Assembly (NCBI GenBank): GCA_039654915.1
Contig: CM077596.1
Coordinates: 54,062,501-54,126,500 of the forward strand
DNA: 64,000 nt
Direction of reading: 5' to 3'
DNA from: Aquilaria yunnanensis
Taxonomy: Eukaryota; Streptophyta; Magnoliopsida; Malvales; Thymelaeaceae
This document shows, one piece after another, positions 50,802 to 60,910 of the stretch (positions are counted from its first letter, which is position 1; the number at the start of each line of letters is the position of its first letter). The notes beneath the pieces are model-generated. The model had not been told where the DNA came from, made no database searches, and saw only the letters and a program-made list of their open reading frames with translations. The translations under genes were made by a program, and so were the position numbers.

Positions 50802-51120
50802 GATCGAGGAAGGGCAGCCAAAAGGGTGTCATAACTACTACGCGAAGGCAAAGCGTCACCATAATTGCCCCTCGCGCATGAAAAGGCATGCCCAACCCAG
50901 CTGATGCCTGCCACATGTCGACCGTCACAAGAAACTAGGACACATTTTCTGACATCCAGAAAATCCGGGCACATTGCTCGAGACTGACGCGCCTAGTTTC
51001 AAGACACAACGGTCCACTAGCCTATGGCGGGAAAAGCAAAGTTGGGTATCTCGAGAACACCCAAGAACGGACAGATGACACCTGTCCGAACAAGGCTTAT
51101 CACCTAGGTGGCGAAATGCC

Positions 51121-51250
51121 TCCTCAACCGACGTCATACTCCGAGTAAATCCATAAGGTCTAGGGTTCAAGGCTTCGTGCCGCCCTGTTCGACCAAACCA
51201 GACGAGGTCCGGGGTTCTAGGCTCCGTGGCACCCTGTTCGACCGAAATGC
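51121..51250 (+). repeat. SINE-like fragment with a short tandem repeat
   Basis: A run with ACTCCGAGTAAATCC and GGTCTAGGGTTCAAGG resembles the tRNA-like units at 53230 and 42645. A shorter related run (GGTCCGGGGTTCTAGG) follows, and both end in CACCCTGTTCGACC or a near match, so this part is duplicated in tandem. It lies between the antisense promoter and the polypurine tract. Confidence 0.5.
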
Positions 51251-51365
51251 ACATATTACCACGTGGGCCTCCGGGAGTCCACGAGGTCGTCCTGTCAAAA
51301 CTGCCAATTGAGCAATAGATGGACACTAGAAGAGCTACTTGTCGAAGTCTCTACTTCGACTTTCC

Positions 51366-51373
51366 AAGGGGGG
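51366..51373 (+). promoter_or_regulatory. Polypurine tract of the Grande-like element
   Basis: AAGGGGGG four bases before the 3' LTR at 51378. The four-base spacer plus G reads GCATG, the same word as the target duplication. Confidence 0.7.
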
Positions 51374-52916
51374 CATGTGATAGCCGAAGTGCTATCGCCC
51401 TGACCACATACCGACTATGGGAAAAAGGGTGCCAAACACCTGAGGCATATGACCTCGGAAAGGACTCCGGAGTGAAAGAAGTCATACACCTGAGGCACCT
51501 GACCTCGGTAGCTCCCCAATTCCAACTTCGGGAACCAGCATATCGCCTCCTTCGGGAAAGTGATCAAACTAGCTTTGGGGGAAAAGGACCAACCACCCTC
51601 TACGGCAAAAAGGCCCCCGAAGACGGAGACGCCGAAGTTCTAGCCTGACTTCGGGAAAAGGCCCCCTCCCAGAAGTGAGATACCAACCAAAGCGACCTTG
51701 GTTGTACGGCAAGAGCCATCAAGGAGTCTCTGACACTCCACTTACATACGTCTCCGACACGTTGCCTCCAGGCACGCTCTGACACACCGTCGCAGTCTAA
51801 CATCCTGTTACACAGGGCTACACCTACTACGGCTCGTAGCCCGAAGAGCCTGCAGACGACTAGGGGCCCCCACGCCCAAAAATACAAACACCATCCGTCC
51901 ATACACGTGTCACAATCTGAAGGGATCACCATCTTCCTTAAATACGAGGGAAATGGCTCCGGGCAAAGGGTTCTGCTTTGGAGAAAAAAAGGATAGAGAG
52001 GCCAGAAAACAGAAGACGCTCTCTTCTCTCCGCCTAAGTACTCTCCCTCCAGCCCTCAAAAAGACACGCCAGGCAAACGTCTCTTGTGGTTATTACGGTA
52101 TCTCCTTGATAGCCGAGGTGCCCATTACTGGCTGAGCTCCCAGACCTGACGGGGTACCGACTTCGCTAGAAGGAAACAGCCAGCCGAGGTCGAAAGGATG
52201 AACGATCCCCCTGGCCTAACGTAGGGAATTCGCTTCCTTAGGAAATGGTAAGACCAACCTCGGTAGAAAGGTCAGAGCCCCTTCGGGAACAGAGGTATCC
52301 CTCGGAGGACCCATCCTCGGGGAATACATTCCCTGAAACGTCAGAGTAACCTCAGAAAGTATGAACAAAGCATTTAAGGAGCCTCTGACACCTCCCCATA
52401 AAATTCGTCCCCCAAGTACATTCTGACACGCTATCACTGGAGCACGCCATCAGAGGGACGTCTCGATACGACACTCTCGGAATGCCTAGGCTGTCAACCA
52501 GGCGACCTTTGCTGAGATAAACGTCCCTTCGCTCCCGGAAAAGTAGGGATCGCATTCCACCAAACACGTGTCGTGATCTGGAGCGACCACAAGAGGAAAA
52601 TGGCTTCCGTACGCCTCCTTTATAAAACACCCAGAAAACGTCCTAGCAGGGTAAGAGGGGAAGGAAAAAAGTTCTCTTTGAATACACAAAAGAGCACATA
52701 ATCCAATTATCTGAAAATACTGACTTGGGCGTCGGAGGCTCCTCCCCGGGAATACACACCGGGGACCTCCTGACCTGTGTTTTCTGGAGTATTTCAGGTA
52801 CATTCCACTGGGGAATCTCCTCCAAAAGTGCTCTCCTCCATCAGAAGTTTCCCCTACCCGTATAATGACACATGATGAAGCCGCCACAGGCCACCATTTG
52901 GCGCCGTCTGTGGGAA

Positions 52917-53226
52917 CTCTATCCCATGTCGCCGTCGTGGAGACTTGGCGCTCGAAGGACAAAGGGATCTCAAGATCCCCCCTCGCACCTGAGACTCAAC
53001 AGGCGACCACTCTGCCTGTGGTAGAAACTTCTATGATGGAGGACGATCATCCCACAACGGTAACGATGAGCTTCCTACGGGATTTCCAGCGTTCTATCGT
53101 TGCCGAAATCACTCAGCAACTAGACCAGAGGTTGTCCCAACCTCCACCCACTCAAAGAGCCTCACCCCCGACCATTCGTCGGGAAAGAAGCTCGCGATCT
53201 ACTCACCGGAGTTCAGGGAGTGGAAG
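52917..53226 (+). pseudogene. gag 5' fragment of element E
   Basis: An open stretch of about 100 codons reads VAVVETWRSK, then MSFLRDFQRSIVAEITQQLDQRL, like the start of Tat-type gag. It is cut by the tRNA-like unit. There is no zinc knuckle and no pol. Confidence 0.6.
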
Positions 53227-53229
53227 CCT

Positions 53230-53386
53230 GATGGTTAGACCCAACTCCCTCTGATGAGTGTAAATCCCTGAGGTCTTGGGTTCAAGTCCTGATGAGGGAC
53301 GCCCATTAATGCGCCATAAGGGACAATACTACCACGCTGGTCTGCCCACGTGGTCGGCAGAGCCCTAACCCTCCACCATCAAAACG
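53230..53386 (+). repeat. tRNA-like (SINE-like) unit, copy 1
   Basis: Starts TGATGGTTAGAC and ends ACCATCA. It holds TGGTTAGAC (A-box-like) and GGGTTCAAGTCC (a good B-box match to GGTTCRANNCC). Nearly identical to copy 2. No cloverleaf can be drawn for a full tRNA. Confidence 0.65.
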
Positions 53387-53397
53387 TGCAGCCTGAT

Positions 53398-53546
53398 GGT
53401 TAGACGCGACTCCCCCTGAGGAGTGTAAATCCCTGAGGTCTTGGGTTCAAGTCCTGATGAGGGACGCCTATTAATGCGCCATAAGGGACAATACTACCAC
53501 GCTAGTCCGCCCACGTGGTCGGCAAAGGCCTAACCCTCCGCCATCA
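53398..53546 (+). repeat. tRNA-like (SINE-like) unit, copy 2
   Basis: About 90% identical to copy 1 by eye. Between the copies lies an 11-base spacer beginning AAACGTGCAGC. Copy 2 ends exactly at the CTCCT duplication of element E. Confidence 0.65.
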
Positions 53547-53848
53547 CTCCTTCTCTAAAGGCACTGACTTGGGCGTCGGAGGTTCCTCCCCGGAAAACCA
53601 CCCCGGGGGCCTCCTAACTCCTGTTTTCTGAGTGTTTCAGCCAGGCCTCCCTAAAGGATCTCCATTCCGGGGTCTCTTCCACACCGGAGGTACTTCCCGT
53701 CACCACCCTGCCACGGGACCAAGAAGCTGCCGACCATCACTTAAGGTGATCCACCCAGGACACCAGTCTTCCTTCAGGACCCCCTGCTGCCCTCACCACT
53801 GCACACAGTGGAGATGCTAGCTCCGCACCACTAGACCACATCAGCATG

Positions 53849-55375
53849 AATTATGGCAAAGTCGAGAGAAATCCCTAGTCTACGTTCTGGAAGGGCAGTC
53901 AGCTTGGTTAGTCAGAGTTAAAGAAGCTCAGATGAAAGATCCATTCTTGAAGAAAATTTCAGGAGAAGTGAAACTTGGCCCTATGAGGAAGGAATTCAGA
54001 TACAAGGATGAAATACTACATTATGGAGATCGTCTTTATGTACCGAATATGGATGGACTTAGGTAACAAGTCCTACAGGAGGCACATAGTAGTAGTTTGA
54101 ATATTCACCCTGGTGTTAGTAAGATGTATCATGATTTGAAGACACATTTTTGGTGGCCAGGATTGAAAAGGGACATAGGAGGACATGTGGCAAAGTGTTT
54201 GACATGCTAGTTGGTTAAAGCTAAACATCAGAAACCAGCAGGCACACTTCAGAGCTTACCTTTGCCGGTGAGGAAATGGGGATCCGTTACTATGGATTTC
54301 CTAATGAGGTTGCCAAATACCCAGAGTCAGCATGATTCTATATGGGTAGTGATCGATCGATTGAAAAAATTGGCATATTTCATACCTATCAGAATCACTT
54401 ATACATTGGAGAAGTTGGCCCAGTTGTATCTTAAAGAGATTGTGAGACTCCATGGGATACCGGATCAGATTATATCTGATAGAGATCCTCTGTTTGTGTC
54501 ATGGTTTTGGAATGCTTTTCAAGAAGCATTGGGGAGCAAGGTTAGTCTCAGTACTGCTTTCCATCCTCAGACTGATGGGCAATCTGAGAGAGTGATTCAG
54601 ACTTTGGAGGATATGTTACGTATGTGTGCTATTGATTTCAGAGGTCATTGGGCTCAGCATTTACCACTGATCGAGTTTGCTTATAATAATAGTCACCAAA
54701 CTATTATTGGAATGGCACCATATGAGGCTTTGTATGGGAGGCAATGTATGACGCCCCAATGTTGGGCAAACCATGTAGACAAAGTAGTTATCGGACCTAA
54801 AATCATAGTTGACACTACAGCTAAGATTAAGTTAATCCAGCAACGGATTAAGACAGCCAATGATAGGCAGACCAAGTATGCAAATTTGAGAAGAAGAGAC
54901 TTGAGTTTTGAAGTTGGAGACAAGGTACTTCTGAAAGTGTCACCCATGAAAGGAGTTAGCCATTTTGGGAAAAGGGGCAAGTTAGCTCCTAGGTATATTG
55001 GACCCTATGAAGTGTTGGAAAAATAGGGAAAGTCGCTTATTGGTTGGCGCTACCACCTAACCTATCCCAAGTGCATAACGTGTTTCACATTAGCCGACTC
55101 AGAAAATGCATAGTGGAACTAGGACAGGTAGTTAATCCTTCAGTAATACCTATTCAGGAAGACTTGACTTACAAAGATAAACTCGTTCGAATACTTGATA
55201 GGCAAGTCAAGAAACTTTAGACCAAGTGGATTCTGATGGTTAAGATCCTTTGGTCTAACCATAGTGAACAAGAGGCTACCTAGGAGATGGAGCAGCATAT
55301 GCTGAAAAGGTATCCTAGTGTTTTTCCGGAGTTGCAACGGAATTTGGGGGACCAAATTCAAGAAGGAGGGGAGAA
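53849..55375 (+). pseudogene. Integrase of chromovirus C
   Basis: The frame resumes with ELWQSREKSLVY. The N-terminal zinc finger shows HPGVSKMYHDL and CLTC (HHCC). Stops lie near 54064 (TAA) and 54208 (TAG). The core is open at 54211-55026: MDFLMRLP, SDRDPLF and QTDGQSERVIQTLEDML hold the DDE residues. A one-base loss near 55024 shifts the frame; beyond it, VHNVFHISRLRKC and then KILWSNHSEQEAT correspond to the chromodomain-type tail that steers chromoviruses to heterochromatin. The catalytic core is intact, but the whole is inactive. Confidence 0.92.
55361..55375 (+). promoter_or_regulatory. Polypurine tract of chromovirus C
   Basis: AGAAGGAGGGGAGAA, directly before the 3' LTR at 55376. 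Confidence 0.85.
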
Positions 55376-56897
55376 TGTTATGGCCTTTCTTGTGGAAAGC
55401 ATGTTTGAGGAAGGTAAAGTTCCTTAAATTAAGTTTATAACCTTAATTCAAGTTTACATAGCAAGAATAAAGAAGTTTAGCAAAGTTCACTAAGTTCCGA
55501 AAAAGATAAGGCATTAAATGAGGTTTAGGGGCAAAATGGTAATTTTGTGTCCTAAATAGCTGGGATAAGTCCCAAGTGTTTTAAAATGAGTTTTATAACT
55601 TAACTTTCAACCTTAACCCAAACTTTAAGGAATAAACAAGAATTAATCAAGAATCACTAAGTTACCAAAGATGGGGGACTTAAGTGAATTAAGCTTAATA
55701 CTTTGATGGCTTTGAGGTTAAATGATGGTTTAAGAAGGGGAAAGTGAGGGATGGCTGCCATATTTTTGGGTTCATCCTCTCCACTCACATTTCTCCATCA
55801 AATTCACCTTAGAATCCAAGTTTCTTGGTGCCAAGAAGAGCAATCAAGGGTATATAAGCTAGGAGGAGCTCATTTCAAGCATTAAACCATGGTTTTGGAG
55901 CTTGGAAGTGTGTTTTCTCCCATCCCCTATTTTTAGTACGTGGTAAGCATTGTGTTCTTGATTGAATTCATGTTTATTAGTTAGTTTGGAGCTTGGGTTT
56001 TGGTTAGAAAGCAAGGTTTTGATGTTTAGTGCTTATGTTTTTTATTGGAACATAGGTGACACTTTGTTGAACTTAGTTGAGTGGAAAGCATGGTTGATTC
56101 TTGCTTGTTACTTGGAGTTGAGGTAAGGGAGTTATGTTTTTAAGTTCAATTAATGCTATTGGCTTGAGTTTGCTTGAAGAATTTGAGTGATTCTAGCAAT
56201 AGCATTAGTTAGAGGATTTGGTTGAATTCTGGTGGACTATGAGGTTTGAGATGATTTGCATGATGTTATAGAGCATCATAGATTGGCTTGTGATAGTTGG
56301 TTATGTTCTATTCAACATGGTCTATGTGTGTATGAAATTTGGAGGATTTCCAAGCATGTTTACCATGTTTGCTAAGTGTCCAAAGTTCATAGCAGCAAAA
56401 TGCATGAGAATTCTACAGAAACGCAGATTGGTGACGCGTTGCCAATTTCAGGTCAGTGCTCACGATGCATCGCCAATCCCAAAAAAAAATTGGTAAAGTG
56501 TTACCAACTGTGGCGACGCATCACCAATCCCAGAGAAAGTTGGTAGAATGTTACCAATTGTGGCGACGCGTTGCCACAGGCAGGTTAGCAGAATTTTTCA
56601 CATTTTGCTAGGATGATTGAGGTGAGACCTAAGGGGGTTGTTAGGGTACCTTGGGGTCTAAGGATTTCAGGGGTACTCTGAGACTTCCAAAAGTCCCTCA
56701 AAAGGTAAGAGTTTCCTTGAATTTTATGAGGTTTCATGGTTGCTTGTTCAATAAGCAAGGAAACTAGGTTGCAAATGAGCATAACTAAGTACCACTAGCT
56801 AAGGTGAAAGGTTTAGAACCCTTAGCAACCTAGCCGTGCTTTGGGCCACGAGGTTGCAAGGTGAAACCTTAGTGCACCTAGTCTACAAGGTCTTTAT
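55376..56897 (+). repeat. 3' LTR of chromovirus C, truncated
   Basis: It matches the 5' LTR from TGTTATGG through a TATA box TATATAAG (55851-55858) and the palindrome cluster (56428-56577) up to GGTCTTTAT near 56897, where the 5' copy continues with GGCCTAGTC and this one does not. The last 950 bp or so are missing. Confidence 0.88.
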
Positions 56898-57170
56898 TCG
56901 TTTTGGCCTACACACCAGTAATCCGAGCAAACAAAAATGTTGACCCAAATTTGACCCAAAACCTGACCTGAAGTTACTCGAGATTGAAATTGACCTGACC
57001 TGTAATGAACCTGAACCCAAATAAACCTGGCCCAACACAACCCGAACCCGAAATCAACTCAACCTGAAAATTAACCATAACCCAAATGACCCGACCTGGA
57101 CCCGAATTCATTCTAACCCAACTATACCCAGACTTGAATAACCTGACTCGACCCATCCAATTTTCATCCC
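56898..57170. repeat. Degenerate short repeat rich in CCCGA and CCTGA
   Basis: A stretch built of variants of ACCCGAACC and ACCTGACC, with no constant period. It starts at the break of the chromovirus LTR. Confidence 0.6.
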
Positions 57171-57612
57171 TAGTTAATAGACCAGGGGCTGTGCCATTTA
57201 GACTTGAACGCGTGTGATTACTCCCACTTAATTTTGCAAAAGAATACAAATGTTAGACTTAAGTTATGATAATTGAGTATTTTGACCTCATGATTATTCA
57301 AAATATATAACTTTTTGGCCCCCATTATTTTTAATATATAATTCTTGTCACCAATCAAGAAATGTTCTAGCTTTCTGTCCATGTATTAGACAATTTAATT
57401 TTTTCTAGTTATTTTCTATAAGATGTTTACGAATTTTTTCTAATTATGTAAATAATTTAGTTAGTTAATTATATGGTTTGAAAAATATCAAACTATGTTA
57501 TTTAATCATTTAGGTGCGAGTGGAAGTTTATAAATGGTAGGGTTCTTTTGCTAAAATCTTGGGAGTTAGGGCTACCTCACATAATTTTGTGAAATTGGAC
57601 GACCAAATCATA
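57171..57612. other. AT-rich spacer, nothing recognised
   Basis: No frame of note and no repeat seen, other than the start of the 10-bp target of the next element. Confidence 0.6.
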
Positions 57613-57892
57613 CTAATTCGAAGCGTAAAATCCAAATTTAGTCCCCTAACTTTAAGGGTCTTTCTAATGTGGTCCCTTAACTTAAAAGTTGATTATTAAA
57701 GTCCCTTAACTCTACTCACGTGTCCTATTCTGGTCTCTACCGTAAATTTAGGCGTTAGTTCGGACGGAAATTGTATACGTGACATCCTTTTTTATGACAA
57801 TAAGTGACAAGATTGGAAGGATAATAAATCTTAGGGTAGAATAGATACAGACAAATGATTTTCAAGACTTAAAAGGTTGATTAATCCAAATT

Positions 57893-58700
57893 TTACCCTC
57901 TTCTCACCTTTTCACGGTGCACCGCTCGCCATGCCTGCCACCCATGCCGATAACCATCTCGTTGCCGCCACTCCCACTACCGCTCGCGTCCTTCTCCACG
58001 CCGGTCCTTGGCCTATCATCTCCTCTATTTCTCCCGCACGCCCATGCCCGTCCCCATCTGCATCCCCTATTCTCATCCTGATTTCTCCTGCTTGCCCATG
58101 GTTGTTCGCCACTCACGTCCTCCTCCATGCCCGTCCACCTCTCACATCCTCCTCCACGCCGATCTTTGCCCTTTCTTCTCCTCTCCTCTATTTCTCCTGC
58201 CCGTCCGTTGCTTACATCCTCTTCCACGCCCGTTTGCCGCTCACATCCTCCTTCATGCCCATCCGCTTCTCACATCCTCCTCCACACCAATCCCTACCTT
58301 CTCCTCTATTTTTTCTACCTACCCACGTCTGTCTTCGTCCCCATCCTGATCCCCTCTTCCCGTACCTGATTTCCTCTTTTCCTTGCCCCAAATTCTCCTA
58401 TCCGATTTTTCCCTCCTTCAAGTTCGCCCTCTATTTTTTCTGCCTACCTACGTCTGTCCTCGTCCCCATCCTGATCCCCTTTTCCCGTACCTAATTTCCC
58501 CTTTTCCTTGCCCCAAATTCTCCTATCCGATTTTGCCCTCCTTCAAGTTCGCCCATCCTCTCACTCATCCAACTTCACCTCCCTCCTTCAATTTCACCAG
58601 TCCTCTTGGTCCTCCGATTTCATCTTGTCGACCTTTGCCTTGCCCAGTAAACTCAGACGCCGCCACCGCAGCTGAGTGCAAATCGAGGAAGATTTTGCGA
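57893..58700. other. Pyrimidine-rich interior, possibly captured sequence
   Basis: The plus strand is mostly C and T from 57893 to about 58640. A frame of 205 codons (57877-58494) is open but low in complexity and repeats Pro, Ser, His and Leu runs. Two adjacent units of about 124 bp (58317-58440 and 58441-58560) are near-identical, and shorter repeats of CTCACATCCTCCTCCACGCC occur before them. No protein family is recognised; I do not call a gene. Confidence 0.5.
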
Positions 58701-58926
58701 AGGAGAAGAAGATTAGGTTAATGTACATTTTATGTCCTTAGGATTATATGTCTGGTCTATTTTACCTTGAGATTTATTATTCTTCCAGTCTTGTCACTTA
58801 TTATCATAAAAGATGATGCCATGTGGCAGTTGTGGTGCTACATAGGTAATTTCTGTCCGAACTAACACTTGCACTAACTGTAGGGACCAGAATAGAACAC
58901 ACGAGTTGAGTTAGAGGACTTTAATA

Positions 58927-59159
58927 CTCCCTCCGTCCCAAAATTTTTGCTCCATTTGACTTTTTATTGCATTTTGACTTAATTTTTTTCATATTATTGT
59001 TTGTTAGAAAAATTAAAAAAATATATATTTAGAAACTACATGTCTTGATTTATCATTTATATATAAATATTTTTTATTTATATATTAAAATGTTGAAAAT
59101 AAAAAATTATAGATTAATTGCTAAAAGAAAATGGAGTAAAAATTTTAGGACAGAAGGAA
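58927..59159. mobile_element. Stowaway-type MITE in the right arm
   Basis: 233 bp with inverted ends CTCCCTCCGTCCCAAAAT and, at the right, the reverse complement of TTCCTTCTGTCCTAAAAT. The duplication is TA at both sides (58925-58926, 59160-59161). CTCCCTCCGTCCC is the hallmark of plant Stowaway MITEs, which are moved by mariner-type transposases. Confidence 0.92.
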
Positions 59160-59242
59160 TAGTTACTTTTTAAGTTAAGAGACCACATTAAGAAGACCCT
59201 TAAAATTAGGGGACTAAATTTGAATTTTACTCCTAATTCAAA

Positions 59243-59489
59243 AGGCAGAGACATATAAACACACTAGGCACTTAGACTAGGGCAACTTTGGCCCAAAAAA
59301 AAAAAAGTAACTTTTCTGTAGACTAGGCTTATATCATGCGCCATCCATAAAAAATATAACAATTGTCATTTTGACCTTATTTCTCAGATAAGTAAGCAAT
59401 CATGCCCTCATGAAACATAATAGACTTTTCTTACTCCGCGAATTCAAGGCAAACTATTTGGTTGTGTAGCATGACTGATATTCTAATTT
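59243..59489. other. AT-rich spacer, nothing recognised
   Basis: No coding frame, apart from an A-run near 59297. Confidence 0.5.
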
Positions 59490-60910
59490 TAGGGGAAGTT
59501 GGCCGATGGATCGAATACCAGCGACCCCCTTTTCATTTTTTTTCAATTTTGTTTTCTTGTTCTTCTCTTATTCTTCTATTTCTTTCTTTATTTATTTTCA
59601 TTTTTTTCTTCATTTTTTTCTTTGTTTAGTTTTGTTGTATATTTACCTTTTCCATTTTTATTTTCTTTATTTTTATTTTCTCATCTTTTTCCAGTTTCCC
59701 CTTATTCTTTTTCTTAGTTTAGTATTATTTCAAGTTTTGTCTATTGTTTTATTTCATGTTTTATTCCTTATTTTCTTAAAATAATTTTTTCACCTTTTTT
59801 TACTTAGATTTATGATTTTATTCTTATTTCTTCTTGTTCTTTTATGTCATATGTCTATATTTTTCCATTTTTTATTCTTTACTGTTTGTTCTTTTGTCTC
59901 TTCATACTTGCTCTTTTGGAAGTATATGTTTGTTCTTTTATAAGGCATTGTTTATTCTTTGAGAAGTCATTGATTCTTCTTTTTTGTCTTCGTGTTTGTT
60001 CTTTTAGAAGACATTATTTGTTTTTTGTTACTTCAGTGCTTGTTCTTTTGATGAGGTACTATTTGTCTTCTTTTATGATGTGTTTGTTTTCTGTTCTTTC
60101 AGAAGCCTTGTTTGCTCTTTTAGAACTTTTAGAAGGACATGTTTGTTCTTTTACATTTTCAGGCATTGCATAAATTACTTGTTCTTTTGTATTTTGGTAT
60201 TTATACTTACCGGCCTGTTTGTTCTTTTAGAATGCAATGTTTGTTTTTTATTGTCTACTTGTTTGTTTTTTTAGAAGGTATTGTTTGTTCTTTTTTTTAC
60301 ATATTTATTTTTTGTTACTTAAGTGTTTGTTCTTATAAAAGGCACTGTTTGTTCTTATATATGACCCTGTTTCTGTAAACTTTTTATTCTTTTGTCTTCT
60401 GGTGTTTGTTCTTTCAGAAGAGTATATTTGTTCTTTTAGAATGACATATTTGTTCTTTTAGAAGGTATTGTTTGTTCTTTCTTTTGCATGTTTATTTTTT
60501 TTTACTTAAGTGTTTGTTCTTATAGAATGCACTATTTGTTCTTATACATGACCCTGTTTTTGTAAACTTTTTATTCTTTTGTCTTCTGGTGTTTTTTCTT
60601 TTAGAATGGTATGTTTGTTCTTTTAGAATGATATGTTTGTTTTTTTAGAAGGCATTATTTGTTCTTTCTTTTACATATTTATTTTTTGTTACTTAAGTGT
60701 TTGTTCTTATAGAAGCCACTATTTGTTCTTATACATGACCCTGTTTTTGTAAACTTCTTGTTCTTTTATTTTCTAATGTTTGTTCTTTCAGAAAGGTATG
60801 TTTGTTCTTTTAGAATGACATGTTTATTTTTTTAGAAAACATTGTTTGTTTTTTTCCTTCGTGTTTGTTCTTTTTTCCTACTTGTTTGTTCTCTTAAAGT
60901 AAATTTTTAC
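59490..60910. repeat. T-rich tandem repeat built on TTTGTTCTTTTAGAA
   Basis: The plus strand is about two-thirds T. A basic word, TTTGTTCTTTTAGAA with variants, recurs dozens of times from about 59920. A higher-order unit of exactly 187 bp is marked by ACTTAAGTG at 60317, 60504 and 60691, and by GACCCTGTTT at matching spacing. The Phe-rich frames over it are low-complexity artefacts. Confidence 0.8.

Larger units (their letters stand above)
52107..53546 (+). mobile_element. Small Tat-type element E with a chimeric 3' end
   Basis: It begins TGATAGCCGAGG and ends GCCATCA, with the perfect duplication CTCCT (52102-52106, 53547-53551). It has a 5' LTR (52107-52896, with TATAAAAC at 52621), a primer site TGGCGCCGTCTGTGGGAA (52899-52916) and a gag fragment (to about 53226), then two tRNA-like units in place of a 3' LTR. 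The LTR start is related to the host LTR, so E is a cousin. How it gained that 3' end is unclear. Confidence 0.78.
43148..53843 (+). mobile_element. Tat-lineage (Grande-like) gypsy element with an antisense gene
   Basis: 10.7 kb with LTRs TGATAGCC to CATCA (43148-44184 and 51378-53843, the latter interrupted) and the perfect duplication GCATG (43143-43147, 53844-53848). The primer site TGGCACCGTCTGTGGGAA matches the usual Tat-type TGGCGCC site. Internal order: gag scraps, the end of an RNase H, a decayed integrase, then a gene on the opposite strand before the polypurine tract. Antisense genes between integrase and 3' LTR are known from Grande-like Tat elements. Protease and reverse transcriptase are missing, so it could only have moved with enzymes from relatives. 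Confidence 0.88.
51378..53843 (+). repeat. 3' LTR of the Grande-like element, split by element E
   Basis: It matches the 5' LTR up to 52106 and again from 53552 (TCTCTAAAGG) to 53843. Net length is 1,021 bp, close to the 1,037 of the 5' copy. Confidence 0.9.
34726..56897 (+). mobile_element. Chromovirus-type Ty3/gypsy element C with nested insertions
   Basis: It has a 5' LTR (34726-37193), primer site (37199), gag, protease, reverse transcriptase, RNase H, integrase with a chromodomain-like tail, a polypurine tract and a truncated 3' LTR (55376-56897). The pol order (integrase last) is that of Ty3/gypsy, and the C-terminal block suggests a Tekay/Del-like chromovirus. Two insertions split it: 40130-42788 and 43148-53843. 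Removing them leaves about 8.8 kb and restores a continuous RNase H to integrase path, which confirms both duplications. The 3' LTR is cut near 56897, so no right target site remains. Confidence 0.9.
57623..59232. mobile_element. Mutator-like element with long inverted ends
   Basis: The ends are inverted repeats of about 250 bp: left 57623-57870 and right 58715-59232 (the latter with a MITE inside). They share blocks such as AAATTTAGTCCCCTAA, TTCTATTCTGGTC-like and AATAAGTGACAAGA in inverted order. The flanks are a 10-bp direct repeat with one change, CTAATTCGAA (57613-57622) and CTAATTCAAA (59233-59242), which fits the 8-11 bp duplications of Mutator-like elements. It codes for no transposase. 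The interior is pyrimidine-rich and unlike the AT-rich arms, as in elements that have captured host sequence. Confidence 0.85.

Noticed and set aside
53230..53546. Two tRNA genes
   Set aside because: A- and B-box-like motifs are present, but no acceptor stem or anticodon arm can be drawn.
53230..53546. A TRIM element whose two LTRs are the two tRNA-like units
   Set aside because: The spacer is about 11 bp with no primer site, and the outer flanks (AAGCC and CTCCT) do not match.
57877..58494. 205-codon open frame in the Mutator-like element
   Set aside because: Low complexity from C/T-rich DNA, internal repeats, open in several frames, no family recognised. Described as cargo rather than a gene.
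59499..60378. Several Phe-rich frames that look like membrane proteins
   Set aside because: They come from the T-rich tandem repeat; all three frames look alike and no start context or domain supports a gene.
60317..60880. CRISPR-like periodic array
   Set aside because: The period is 187 bp, the whole unit is repeated rather than short repeats with unique spacers, and the DNA is plant nuclear.
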